Of a DNA stretch of 25,290 bases, positions 14,707 through 22,476 are shown in pieces. A model generated the notes under the pieces. That model saw only the letters and a list, made by a program, of their open reading frames with translations. It was not told the origin of the DNA and searched no databases. Every line of letters begins with the position of its first letter. Positions within the stretch are counted from its first letter, which is position 1. A program made the translations under genes and the position numbers. This DNA comes from Caccovicinus sp964425595 (lineage in GTDB: Bacteria; Bacillota; Clostridia; Lachnospirales; Lachnospiraceae), in the NCBI GenBank assembly GCA_964425595.1, contig CAYRMW010000037.1, positions 1 to 25,290 of the forward strand, given 5' to 3'.

Positions 14707-15765
14707 ATGAAGAGAAATTGGATAATAGGATGTGCGGCAGCGGCCGTATTTTTGGCTGTGGTTCTGCCGAGAGCTTTGCGAGAGGAACCGTTCGCTCAGG
14801 CAGTGGCAGATGCGATAGTGGAGATTGCCAGCCCGGAAGTACGGGATATACGCCTGACGACCGGCCTGGTAGGAACGGTGGAGCCGGAAACGGTGGTGTA
14901 TGTGTATCCGAAGGCTTCCGGTGAGGTCACGGAGGTGAATATTAAAGCCGGTCAGGTGGTCGAAGCTGGCCAGCAGATCTGCGTGATTGATACGGATCAG
15001 GTAGAAAGCGCCAAGAGCGCCCTGGATTCTGCGCAGCTGGCGCTCAGACAGGCAAGTGAAGAACTGTCCCGCCAGTCGGTCCTTTACGCCGGAGGAGGTA
15101 TTTCCGAACAGGCTTACCGCCAGTATCAGGACAATGTAGAATCAGCCCAGATCAGCCAGAGTAATCTGGTGTGCGTCATTTCCGGACAGGGCAATAAGAT
15201 CGTTTCCTTCTCTGTTACGGAACGAATCCGGGATCAGCTGCAGGAGGGAGACCCGATCACCGTAGAAAAGGATGGCGAGGAATACACGGGGACGATTTAC
15301 GAAATCAGCACAATGGCTGATTCGGACACCGGACTCTTTACCGCCAAGGCGCGGCTGGATGCGGCTGAAGATGAATACAAACTGTCCACAGGATCATCGG
15401 TGAAGCTTTATGTGGTTTCCTCCAGTGTGGAGGACGCTCTGGCAGTGCAGACTGACGCCGTGTACAATGAGGGAGGCGCCTCGTACGTGTATACTTATGA
15501 CAGCGGTACGGGTACGCTCCACAAGGTTTTGGTGGAAACAGGGAGGCAGGACGCAGAATGGATTGAGATCCTGTCCGGACTGGAAGGCGGAGAGTCTGTG
15601 GTGACCACATGGAGTTCAGAACTTTATGAGGGAACGGCGGTACGGATTAAGGAATCCGGAACAGATAAAGAGAGTGCCGGAGCAGGAGAAAACGGTGAGA
15701 CAGGAGGGGGATCATCTACAGACGCAGGAGAAGAGACAGCCGAGGAAGGCCGGCTGGAGTCATAA
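14707..15765 (+). CDS. RND-type efflux adaptor (HlyD/membrane fusion family), internally shortened
   Basis: This 352-aa protein has a signal anchor (about residues 5-22), then the N-terminal half of a lipoyl/barrel-sandwich domain (VYPKASGEVTEVNIKAGQVV) and the start of a helical hairpin (about 90-148, KSALDSAQLALRQASEELSR). The sequence then passes directly from ESAQI to SQSNLVCVISG, skipping the rest of the second helix and the first strands of the returning lipoyl half, usually recognisable as a TAPISG-like motif. A beta-barrel and membrane-proximal domain follow (about 160-310), then an acidic Ser/Gly-rich tail. ATG 14707 is 6 nt after AGGAG; ATG 14704 is the alternative. It is first in the efflux operon and would link the RND pump to a TolC-like partner. 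Confidence 0.85.
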   Translation: MKRNWIIGCAAAAVFLAVVLPRALREEPFAQAVADAIVEIASPEVRDIRLTTGLVGTVEPETVVYVYPKASGEVTEVNIKAGQVVEAGQQICVIDTDQVESAKSALDSAQLALRQASEELSRQSVLYAGGGISEQAYRQYQDNVESAQISQSNLVCVISGQGNKIVSFSVTERIRDQLQEGDPITVEKDGEEYTGTIYEISTMADSDTGLFTAKARLDAAEDEYKLSTGSSVKLYVVSSSVEDALAVQTDAVYNEGGASYVYTYDSGTGTLHKVLVETGRQDAEWIEILSGLEGGESVVTTWSSELYEGTAVRIKESGTDKESAGAGENGETGGGSSTDAGEETAEEGRLES

Positions 15766-15779
15766 AGGAGGACGGATAA

Positions 15780-18236
15780 ATGGGAATCACAAAATTTGTC
15801 CTCAAACGACCAGTCACGACCGTTATGGCTATCCTGTGTCTGATTGTTTTTGGACTTCAATCGCTTGCGGGCATGACGCTGGAACTGATTCCGGATATGG
15901 ACATGTCCATGATGATCGTCTATACAACCTATTCCGGCGCCAGTCCGGAGGATGTAAACGAACTGATTACCAAACCGATTGAGGATTCGGTCAGCACCTT
16001 AAGCGGACTGGATTCGGTCAGCTCCACTTCCAGTGAAGGCGTTTCCATGGTCATGCTGGAATACGAATATGGAACGGATATGGACGAGGCCTACGATGAT
16101 CTGAAGAAGAAGGTAGATCAGGTGGCGAATCTGGAACTGCCTGATGATGCGGATACGCCGACGATCATGGAGATGAATTCAAACTCCAGCCTGGATATGC
16201 GCCTGGTCATAGACAATGTGTCGCAGGAAAGCCTGTATAATTATGTGAATAATGACATTGTTCCGGAATTTGAAAAGATTTCCGATGTGGCGGAGGTAAC
16301 GATCGCCGGAGGAGCCGAAGAATATATTAAAATCGAACTGGTAGAGGAGAAGATGGATCAGTACGGCGTGACCATGTCGTCTGTGGCGGCGGATATAGCC
16401 GGAGCGGACATCGCTTATCCGGCGGGGGAAATTTCTGTGGGAAATCAGGAGCTTTCCTTAAGCACGCGGATGAATTATGACACAGTAGAGGCGCTGGCCC
16501 AGATCCCACTCACCACCGCCGGTGGAAATATCGTGTATCTGGAAGATGTGGCACTGATCTATACTGCATCGGATGAGGGCAGCAGCATCGCCCGTTATAA
16601 CGGCAAAGACACCGTTTCTCTGGGGATCTCCAAACAGCAGAGCGCATCTGCGGTGTCTCTGTCAGATTCCGTGAAAGAAGTCATCGATACGCTGATGCGC
16701 GAGGATCCGGATCTGACCATCACGATCGTGGATGACAGTGCAGACAATATCGTTTCTTCTCTGGAGTCGGTTGCGGAAACCATGGTCATGGCCATGGTGA
16801 TTTCCATGATCATCATCTGGCTGTTCTTCGGTGAACTCCGTGCTTCACTGATCGTGGGAAGTTCGATTCCGGTGTCTATTCTCGTGTCCCTGATCGCCAT
16901 GAACGCCATGGGGATGACGATGAACATCATTACCTTAAGCGCTCTGACACTGGGCGTCGGTATGATGGTAGATAATTCCATTGTCGTTCTGGAAAGCTGT
17001 TTCCGGACTACGGCAGACCGGGCCGGGGGACTGGTGGAATATATGAAGGATGCGCTGGAAGGAACGAATCTTGTAAGCGCTTCCGTAGCGGCGTCTACCG
17101 TCACCACCTGCGTGGTATTTATTCCGCTGGCCATGCTTACCGGTATGACGGGGCAGGTTCTTGGGCCGCTGGGATACACCATTGTATTCTGTATGCTTGC
17201 CTCTCTCCTGTCTTCCATTTCGATTGTGCCTCTGTGCTATATGCTGTACAGGCCAAAGGAGAGGGATCGGGCGCCTTTGTCCGAACCTGTGATGAGGCTG
17301 CAGAACGGATACCGCAGTGTGATGAAAAAGATTCTGCCGAAAAAGAAGACGGTTATGGCAGTTTCGGTAGGACTTCTGGTCCTGTCCTTCTTTCTGGACA
17401 CGCAGCTGGATACGGAGCTGATGGCGTCGGATGATAACGGAGAGGTCAGTATCACCGTAGAGACCCGCCCCGGACTGAAAACAGAAGAGATAGATAAAGT
17501 ACTTCTGCAGGTGGAAGAAATCATCACCAGGCATGAGGATCTGGATTCCTACATGACGACCAGCGGAGGCGGGGGAATCGCGGGAGGCGACAGTGCGTCC
17601 ATTACCGCTTATCTGAAGGACAGCCGGAAGATGGAAACCACGGAAGTGGCCCGGCAGTGGGAAGAGGAGCTGGCAGACATCGCAAACTGTACGATCACTG
17701 TGGATGTAAGCGGATCGATGAGCATGATGTCNNNNNNNNNNNNNNNNNNNNNNNNNNNNNNNNNNNNNNNNNNNNNNNNNNNNNNNNNNNNNNNNNNNNN
17801 NNNNNNNNNNNNNNNNNNNNNNNNNNNNNNNAGCATGATGTCGCTGGTAGGTTTTATGATGCTGATCGGTACGGTGGTCAACGCCGGGATTCTGTATGTG
17901 GATACGGTAAACCAGTACCGCCAGACCATGGACAGGAATACGGCGTTGATCGAAGCCGGCGCGACCAGACTGCGCCCGATTATGATGACGACCCTGACCA
18001 CGGTAATTTCCATGATCCCCATGGCACTGGCCTGGGGAAATTCCGGCGCCACTACCCAGGGCCTGGCTCTGGTAAACATCGGCGGACTGACGGCATCGAC
18101 CATCCTGAGTCTTCTTATGCTTCCGGTATTCTACGAGATATTAAGTCCTATGCCAGAGGAGAAAAAGGCGAGGCAGGAGAAAAAGCTGCGCAGATGGCAG
18201 GAGCAGAACCGGAAGAAAAAGGGGGGAAGAAGCTGA
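15780..18236 (+). CDS. RND-family efflux transporter (interrupted by assembly gap)
   Basis: The product resembles AcrB/MMPL-type RND pumps, which use proton flow to export substrates. Visible parts are TM1 (about residues 12-32), a porter domain with a characteristic IPDMDMSMMIVYTTYSGAS start, TM2-TM6 (about 335-490, including GVGMMVDNSIVVLES with the conserved membrane Asp), a second set starting near 520, and a C-terminal TM block (LVGFMMLIGTVVNAGI onward). The left part has 650 codons and the right part 134; the frame is the same on both sides of the 100-N gap. Family members are about 1000-1050 aa, so roughly 220-270 residues are probably missing, far more than 33. AGGAGG precedes the ATG. 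The stop overlaps the next start (TGATG). Confidence 0.88.
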   Translation: MGITKFVLKRPVTTVMAILCLIVFGLQSLAGMTLELIPDMDMSMMIVYTTYSGASPEDVNELITKPIEDSVSTLSGLDSVSSTSSEGVSMVMLEYEYGTDMDEAYDDLKKKVDQVANLELPDDADTPTIMEMNSNSSLDMRLVIDNVSQESLYNYVNNDIVPEFEKISDVAEVTIAGGAEEYIKIELVEEKMDQYGVTMSSVAADIAGADIAYPAGEISVGNQELSLSTRMNYDTVEALAQIPLTTAGGNIVYLEDVALIYTASDEGSSIARYNGKDTVSLGISKQQSASAVSLSDSVKEVIDTLMREDPDLTITIVDDSADNIVSSLESVAETMVMAMVISMIIIWLFFGELRASLIVGSSIPVSILVSLIAMNAMGMTMNIITLSALTLGVGMMVDNSIVVLESCFRTTADRAGGLVEYMKDALEGTNLVSASVAASTVTTCVVFIPLAMLTGMTGQVLGPLGYTIVFCMLASLLSSISIVPLCYMLYRPKERDRAPLSEPVMRLQNGYRSVMKKILPKKKTVMAVSVGLLVLSFFLDTQLDTELMASDDNGEVSITVETRPGLKTEEIDKVLLQVEEIITRHEDLDSYMTTSGGGGIAGGDSASITAYLKDSRKMETTEVARQWEEELADIANCTITVDVSGSMSMMXXXXXXXXXXXXXXXXXXXXXXXXXXXXXXXXXXSMMSLVGFMMLIGTVVNAGILYVDTVNQYRQTMDRNTALIEAGATRLRPIMMTTLTTVISMIPMALAWGNSGATTQGLALVNIGGLTASTILSLLMLPVFYEILSPMPEEKKARQEKKLRRWQEQNRKKKGGRS
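17732..17831. other. Assembly gap (100 N) inside the RND gene
   Basis: Exactly 100 N are present, the usual placeholder for a gap of unknown size. The 11 bases AGCATGATGTC occur directly on both sides (17721-17731 and 17832-17842), in the same frame, each encoding SMMS. By comparison with RND topology the missing part spans the end of the second porter region and TM8-TM9. Confidence 0.97.
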
Positions 18237-19273
18237 TGAGACGAAAATCAGCAGTGAGGAAAATCACTGCAGCAGTCATGGGAATGATGATCTCCGGGGC
18301 TTTCCGGGCTCCGCTTACTGCTCTGGCAGCCAGCCCGGAATTTGCCCGGACTGCCGAAGAGTGGAGTACGCTTCAGGATAATGTGCTGGAATACGAAGAG
18401 ATTGCCGATCTGATCCATGAATATAATGTCACGGTACAGAACAATGCGTATGAATACAATAAATTTGTCAATGACTACGGGCGGACGAAGGAGGATGTAG
18501 CGTCTGCCTACCGGAACCTGGCCAATGAACTTCTCTCGAGCCGTTCCGGCGACGACAGCGCTTCCGCCATGATCAGCGACATGCAGCTTGAGCTGCAGGC
18601 GAAAAATCTGAGGGAACAGGCCGATGAGAATATTGAAGACAGCCGGATTTATTATCTCCAGTATGCTATGGCCGAGGATAATCTGGTGCTGTCAGTCCAG
18701 TCAAAATATATTTCTTACTTTTCCCAGCAGATCCAGCTGGAATCGGCCAGGGAACAGCAGATTGAAAATACCAGACAAAGCCTGATCGTGATGCTGGGAT
18801 GGAAGGAAATCGATACGCCGCAGATTATGGAACTGCCGGAATTTGATTTTTCTCTGCTGGATTCCATCGATCTGGAAGCTGATAAGCAGAAGGCGCTGGA
18901 AAATAATTATACGCTGAAAATTAACCGGAGAAGGCTGGAAAATGCGCAGGAGGAACAGAACAAGAAAAATATCCAGACGACCATAGACGGCAATGAAAGA
19001 CAGATCGGCGCATCGGTAACCTCGGCCTGGGCCGGCCTGCAGACGGCTAAGCTGGCTTGGGAGCAGGCTTCGGCTGACCTTGCAGCAGAAGAGCGGAATA
19101 CGGAAGAGATCAGCCGGAAATGGGACGCAGGTATGATCACCCGGTACGAATATGACAGCCAACAGTCGGCTTTAGTCCAGAAGCAGCTGGCTCTGGAGAC
19201 GGCCAAGCTTAGCCTGATCGATGCCTATGAGACGTATCAATGGAATGTGAAGGGCCTTGCATCGGCGGAATAA
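18236..19273 (+). CDS. TolC-like exported coiled-coil protein, internally shortened
   Basis: This 345-aa protein has a signal peptide (residues 1-32, positively charged then hydrophobic, ending LTALAAS) and long helical segments with the TolC/outer-membrane-efflux pattern. Examples are EYEEIADLIHEYNVTVQNN, YAMAEDNLVLSVQSKYISYF, IENTRQSLIVMLGW and WDAGMITRYEYDSQQSALVQ. The segment between LESAREQQ (172-175) and IENTRQSL (176) is abrupt; the related gene downstream has about 40 more residues here (the helical hairpin with SAGLGTEQEVMSA). The ATG overlaps the RND stop (TGATG), so translation is coupled. In a cell without an outer membrane its role is unclear; it may form a channel or scaffold through the wall. 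Confidence 0.8.
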   Translation: MRRKSAVRKITAAVMGMMISGAFRAPLTALAASPEFARTAEEWSTLQDNVLEYEEIADLIHEYNVTVQNNAYEYNKFVNDYGRTKEDVASAYRNLANELLSSRSGDDSASAMISDMQLELQAKNLREQADENIEDSRIYYLQYAMAEDNLVLSVQSKYISYFSQQIQLESAREQQIENTRQSLIVMLGWKEIDTPQIMELPEFDFSLLDSIDLEADKQKALENNYTLKINRRRLENAQEEQNKKNIQTTIDGNERQIGASVTSAWAGLQTAKLAWEQASADLAAEERNTEEISRKWDAGMITRYEYDSQQSALVQKQLALETAKLSLIDAYETYQWNVKGLASAE

Positions 19274-19330
19274 ACCTTCATGCGCCGTCGGACTTTCAGC
19301 GTAACAGGAGGAACCACATGAGGAGAGAGA

Positions 19331-20562
19331 ATGCAAAGGAGGGGCCGGAGGAAGAAAAGCTGCGGGAAGGAACGGCTGACCCTTCTCCTTGCCGTATCCA
19401 TAAGCTCCGTTTTCCTTCCCGCCCATAGTGCTTCTGCTGCAGAGACTGTGTATCATCTGGATGAGAGCGGAGGAGAAGATGAAACTTATGAAGCGGTAGA
19501 TGGGAATCAGATCGAAGCTGTGCGGCTGGAGGATACGGTGATCGAGTACGAGGAACTGGGAAGCCTGATCCATGCGTATAACCCGTCGGTACAGGAGCTG
19601 ACGGACAGTACAGAGCGAACCCGGAGTGACTACAAGGCGATGCAGGAGGAACTGCGGACAGCGCAGGGCGATGCGGAGTGGAACAGGGATAAGGCGGAAG
19701 ACGAAGGAGATGTGTATACCTACGCAGAAGAGGTTTCCAACCGGATGATCTATCAGGCGGCTATCCGAAGCTACAACGATATGATCGACAGTCTGGACAG
19801 TTATTCTTCCAACAAAAGCCGGAGAAGGCTGGAAAAACAACTGACAAGCAGTGCCCAGAGCCTGATGATCTCCTGCCAGTCTCTGATGAATGAGAAAAGA
19901 TCCACAGAGAAAATGATGGAAGTGTATCAGGCTCAGTATGAAGATGCACAGACAAGGCTATCCGCCGGACTGGGTACGGAGCAGGAGGTGATGAGCGCTT
20001 ACAGCAGCTGGCTGTCAGCGCAGGTTTCCCTGGAATTGCTGGATGGCGATATTGCCTCCGCATACCAGAGCCTGTGTCATCTTCTGGGAGTGGATGAAAG
20101 CGGCTCCATGTCTTTGGGTGAGATACCGGCTCCGAATCTGGAGAAGATCGCGCAGATGGATCTGGCGGAAGATACGGATTCTGCCATCAGCAATAATCTT
20201 GATATTATTGCTGAAAGGGATTCTGCCACCGACGGAAGCACTTCCGATGGAGAGCGGAAGATACGGAGCATCGACGAGTTAAAAAGCCAGGTGGCCATAA
20301 AGATGCAGGAACTGTACCAGGAGGTGATGGATGCCGAAACATCCTATGATGCTGCCCGGACCAGTCTGGCATCGGCACAGATCACCTGGGAAAATGCTGA
20401 AAAAAATACAGCATGGGCATGCTGAGCCGCAGAGATTACCTGGAGGAGTAGAGCCTTTACCTTCAGAAAGAAAATGCCTTTATGGCAGCGGAGTTAAACC
20501 TGTTCCAGGCAATGGAAAATTATTACTGGGAAGTAAACGGCGTGATGAGCCTCTCCTCCTGA
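19331..20562 (+). pseudogene. Second TolC-like gene, frameshifted and interrupted
   Basis: The intact frame 19331-20425 gives 364 aa: a signal peptide (LTLLLAVSISSVFLPAHSAS), then TolC-like helices (VIEYEELGSLIHAYNPSVQE, ARTSLASAQITWENAEKN). It ends early at TGA 20423-20425. After the seven-A run at 20400-20406, the other frame continues the family C-terminus (YSMGMLSRRDYLEE, then SLYLQKENAFMAAELNLFQA, NYYWEVNGVM) to TGA 20560-20562. One extra A would restore the frame. That restored frame also has TAG at 20449-20451, one transition from CAG. The best Shine-Dalgarno (AGGAGG 19306-19311) serves ATG 19318 in a different frame that stops after 36 codons; ATG 19331 has AGGAG 5 nt upstream. A truncated product is possible. 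Confidence 0.75.
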
Positions 20563-20582
20563 CCGGGTGCAGGAGGGTCAGG
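20558..20582. terminator. Hairpin at the convergent gene ends
   Basis: CCTGACC (20558-20564) and GGTCAGG (20576-20582) pair over an 11-nt loop. It covers the end of the TolC-like pseudogene and the stop codon of the leftward DUF1576 gene. No T-tract is present on either strand, so termination is only possible, not clear. Confidence 0.4.
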
Positions 20583-21867
20583 GCGAGAGGCTTCCACTCA
20601 TCCGGGCATGCCGGTCACGAATGGACTGGATGACCGGAACCAGGAAAATCGTCACAATGCCGCCGGCAAAGCCGTTGTTATACAGATTCATCCCGCCGTA
20701 TACGATTCCTACGTTCAGAGCCACGGAAGAGTGGAGATAACCGGCCAGAATACCGGCGATAATGCCGAATTCACCGGCCACAGGAGCCAGGGTGGTGGAA
20801 AAGAGCAGGGCAAGCATATGGGAAGGATCATTGATCGGCTGTTCTTTGGTCAGACTGCCCGCGAAGACGCCCAGCATGATCGGTGCGATATTGCGCAGGT
20901 GCTTCCCCGTGGCGCTGAAGCCGACGATGGTTAGGATGCCGCCTATGGTGGGCCCGTTTAAATCCCCGCCCACGGCAAGAACAATGCCGGTGGCAAAGAG
21001 ACCGTTGATTCCCATATTCAGCATCACGGGAGAATGGCCGTAATCTTTCAGGTAGTCGGTGCCGGAGATTCCGCTGCGTTTCAATATGTCCCGGTAAGCG
21101 GCAAAAACCTGTCTTGGCCCCTTTAACAGACCCGATAGGATCATGCTTCCGAAAAGAAGAAAAAGCAGAACGGCAAAAAGACGGTTTCCGCCGGTATACC
21201 AGATCTCGCGGGAAGCCGTTTCGATCCCGAAGGCTCGGAAAAGGGACACGATAACGGTTGCGATGATGCCCGATGCAAAGCCTACATTATAAAGGGAATA
21301 GCCTTTATGGGCAGAGTACACATGAGCAGAAAGCGGCGGCAGGACGAAACCGATGATGATCCCGACGCAGATCGTCAGGAACGAACGCGCAGCCAGAGAA
21401 ATATCCGGCAGCTGCATCACCTGGGTAATGATGGGGGAGAGGCTGGTCCCGTAGAGACCCACATAAATATAACGTCTCACGGAAGTTTTCTGATACTTGG
21501 CATACAGGAAGATGCCGGCAAGGATAGCCCAGATGTTGATCAGATTTTTGCCGAACAGGGAAAATCCCAGCATCAGGAAGCTGGAAGTGATGGTGTGGCC
21601 GGTCATGTCCATATCCAGAAAATAGACGATGGCAATGCTCATAAGCGTCAGACATCCGGCGTTGATAAAGGCGGCGCCGATCCCGCCGACGACCAGATAG
21701 TCTGTGATCAAAAAATCCGGCTGGCGGAAGATTTCCCGGATGCCGGCCAGGATCTCACCGGGAGGCTGCAGAAGCAGTCCGGCCAGAATAAAATAAAGGG
21801 GAACGGCAGAGAGCAGGAGAAAACGCTGTCTGCGGGTCAGCTTGAGGGGGGATGCTTTCGATCTCAA
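20578..21867 (-). CDS. DUF1576 family multi-pass membrane protein
   Basis: This protein of about 429-436 aa has around ten or more hydrophobic segments. It resembles the DUF1576 family of clostridial membrane proteins of unknown function. Two related halves are visible: GIGAAFINAG with FSLFGKNLINIWAILAGIF (about 60-120) and NMGINGLFATG with FSATGKHLRNIAPIMLGVFA (about 285-345), suggesting an internal duplication as in secondary transporters. No ATG exists near the start. TTG 21867 has AAGGAG 11 nt upstream; the earlier TTG at 21888 has no Shine-Dalgarno and would put AAGGAG inside the gene. I chose 21867 but the start is uncertain. It is monocistronic here, and its substrate is unknown. Confidence 0.82.
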   Translation of the reverse strand: MRSKASPLKLTRRQRFLLLSAVPLYFILAGLLLQPPGEILAGIREIFRQPDFLITDYLVVGGIGAAFINAGCLTLMSIAIVYFLDMDMTGHTITSSFLMLGFSLFGKNLINIWAILAGIFLYAKYQKTSVRRYIYVGLYGTSLSPIITQVMQLPDISLAARSFLTICVGIIIGFVLPPLSAHVYSAHKGYSLYNVGFASGIIATVIVSLFRAFGIETASREIWYTGGNRLFAVLLFLLFGSMILSGLLKGPRQVFAAYRDILKRSGISGTDYLKDYGHSPVMLNMGINGLFATGIVLAVGGDLNGPTIGGILTIVGFSATGKHLRNIAPIMLGVFAGSLTKEQPINDPSHMLALLFSTTLAPVAGEFGIIAGILAGYLHSSVALNVGIVYGGMNLYNNGFAGGIVTIFLVPVIQSIRDRHARMSGSLSP

Positions 21868-21914
21868 AGGGCGGGAGTCTCCTTCCAAAATTCATCATAT
21901 ACATCTCAGGATTA

Positions 21915-21943
21915 ATCATAACCGAATCGGAACCGTTTGAAAA
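21915..21943 (-). promoter_or_regulatory. Putative promoter of the DUF1576 gene
   Basis: Read leftward, TTTTCA (21943-21938) and TATGAT (21920-21915) are 17 bp apart, about 50-70 bp before the likely start codon. Confidence 0.5.
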
Positions 21944-22003
21944 GAGTTCTTTTTAAAAAATGCACAAAAATAAAACATACCTTCCCTGACAGACCGACAA
22001 AAA

Positions 22004-22021
22004 ACGTAAATTATACGTAAA
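22004..22021. promoter_or_regulatory. Repeat element upstream of the 96-aa gene
   Basis: ACGTAAA occurs at 22004-22010 and 22015-22021, an 11-bp direct repeat. The same bases form an inverted repeat ACGTA/TACGT (22004-22008/22014-22018). It lies 5 bp before the -35 of the next promoter and is a candidate activator site. Confidence 0.4.
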
Positions 22022-22026
22022 AGTGG

Positions 22027-22055
22027 TTTAAAAAAAAGCAAGGAGTTGCTAAAAT
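22027..22055 (+). promoter_or_regulatory. Putative promoter of the 96-aa gene
   Basis: TTTAAA (22027-22032) and TAAAAT (22050-22055) are 17 bp apart, and TG at 22047-22048 makes an extended -10 (TGCTAAAAT), the same element as at leuC. Confidence 0.55.
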
Positions 22056-22095
22056 AGAACTATCAGGATAACAGGAAGGAAAGGAAGGCGGAGGA

Positions 22096-22386
22096 ATGTT
22101 TGCAATCGGTTCGGCAGAGGAGATGGTTTCTGGAACGAAGCTGAGACTTCCCAAGGAGTATAATCTGAATAAAAAGGGAAGAAAGATCTATGGTTTGTGG
22201 GTAGGCGATGACACCCTGTATTTGTCGGATGAACTGGATCCGCTGCGCTCCAGATCAGGGCGCAACGGCAATATTTTCGATGTTCGGGTACATCTTGATT
22301 CGGCGATCGAGGTCCCCAGACGCCTGGATGGGAAGAAGGCAGTGATCAGCGGGAGGATCTCCGCGATTCGGATCCGGTTTCAGTGA
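22096..22386 (+). CDS. Hypothetical protein, 96 aa
   Basis: I do not recognise this protein. It is basic and probably beta-rich: it starts MFAIGSAEEMVSGTKLRLP, contains KKGRKIYGLWVGDDTLYLSD and ends ISGRISAIRIRFQ. The alternation of short strands and a LRLPKEYNL-like segment is faintly reminiscent of AbrB/MraZ swapped-hairpin proteins, but I see no diagnostic motif and would not assign it. No signal peptide or TM segment is seen. AAGGAAGG sits 7 nt before the ATG. It has its own promoter and is followed by a strong hairpin, so it appears to be a single-gene unit. Conserved initiation signals argue that it is expressed. Confidence 0.7.
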   Translation: MFAIGSAEEMVSGTKLRLPKEYNLNKKGRKIYGLWVGDDTLYLSDELDPLRSRSGRNGNIFDVRVHLDSAIEVPRRLDGKKAVISGRISAIRIRFQ

Positions 22387-22398
22387 ATGCGTCGGGTC

Positions 22399-22437
22399 AA
22401 CTGGTTTTAATGAGAATTTTTCTCGATAAAATCAGTT
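22399..22437. terminator. Hairpin after the 96-aa gene
   Basis: AACTGGTTTTA (22399-22409) pairs with TAAAATCAGTT (22427-22437), 11 bp with one G-U, and GAGAA/TTCTC inside extends the rod. There is no T-tract after the outer stem, so it is an unusual terminator, but its position between a stop codon and the next promoter supports that role. Confidence 0.55.
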
Positions 22438-22441
22438 AGAG

Positions 22442-22471
22442 TTTACAAACGCAGGAAGAAGTTGGTAATAT
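22442..22471 (+). promoter_or_regulatory. Promoter of the microprotein-DUF6110-ATPase operon
   Basis: TTTACA (22442-22447), an 18-bp spacer, and TAATAT (22466-22471) preceded by TGG make an extended -10 promoter. The start would be near 22478. This excludes longer upstream starts for the first small gene. Confidence 0.65.
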
Positions 22472-22476
22472 CAAGA

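Noticed and set aside
17657..18235. Upstream extension of the TolC-like frame within the RND gene
   Set aside because: It runs through the N gap and lies out of frame inside the RND gene. The signal peptide at 18236 marks the real start.
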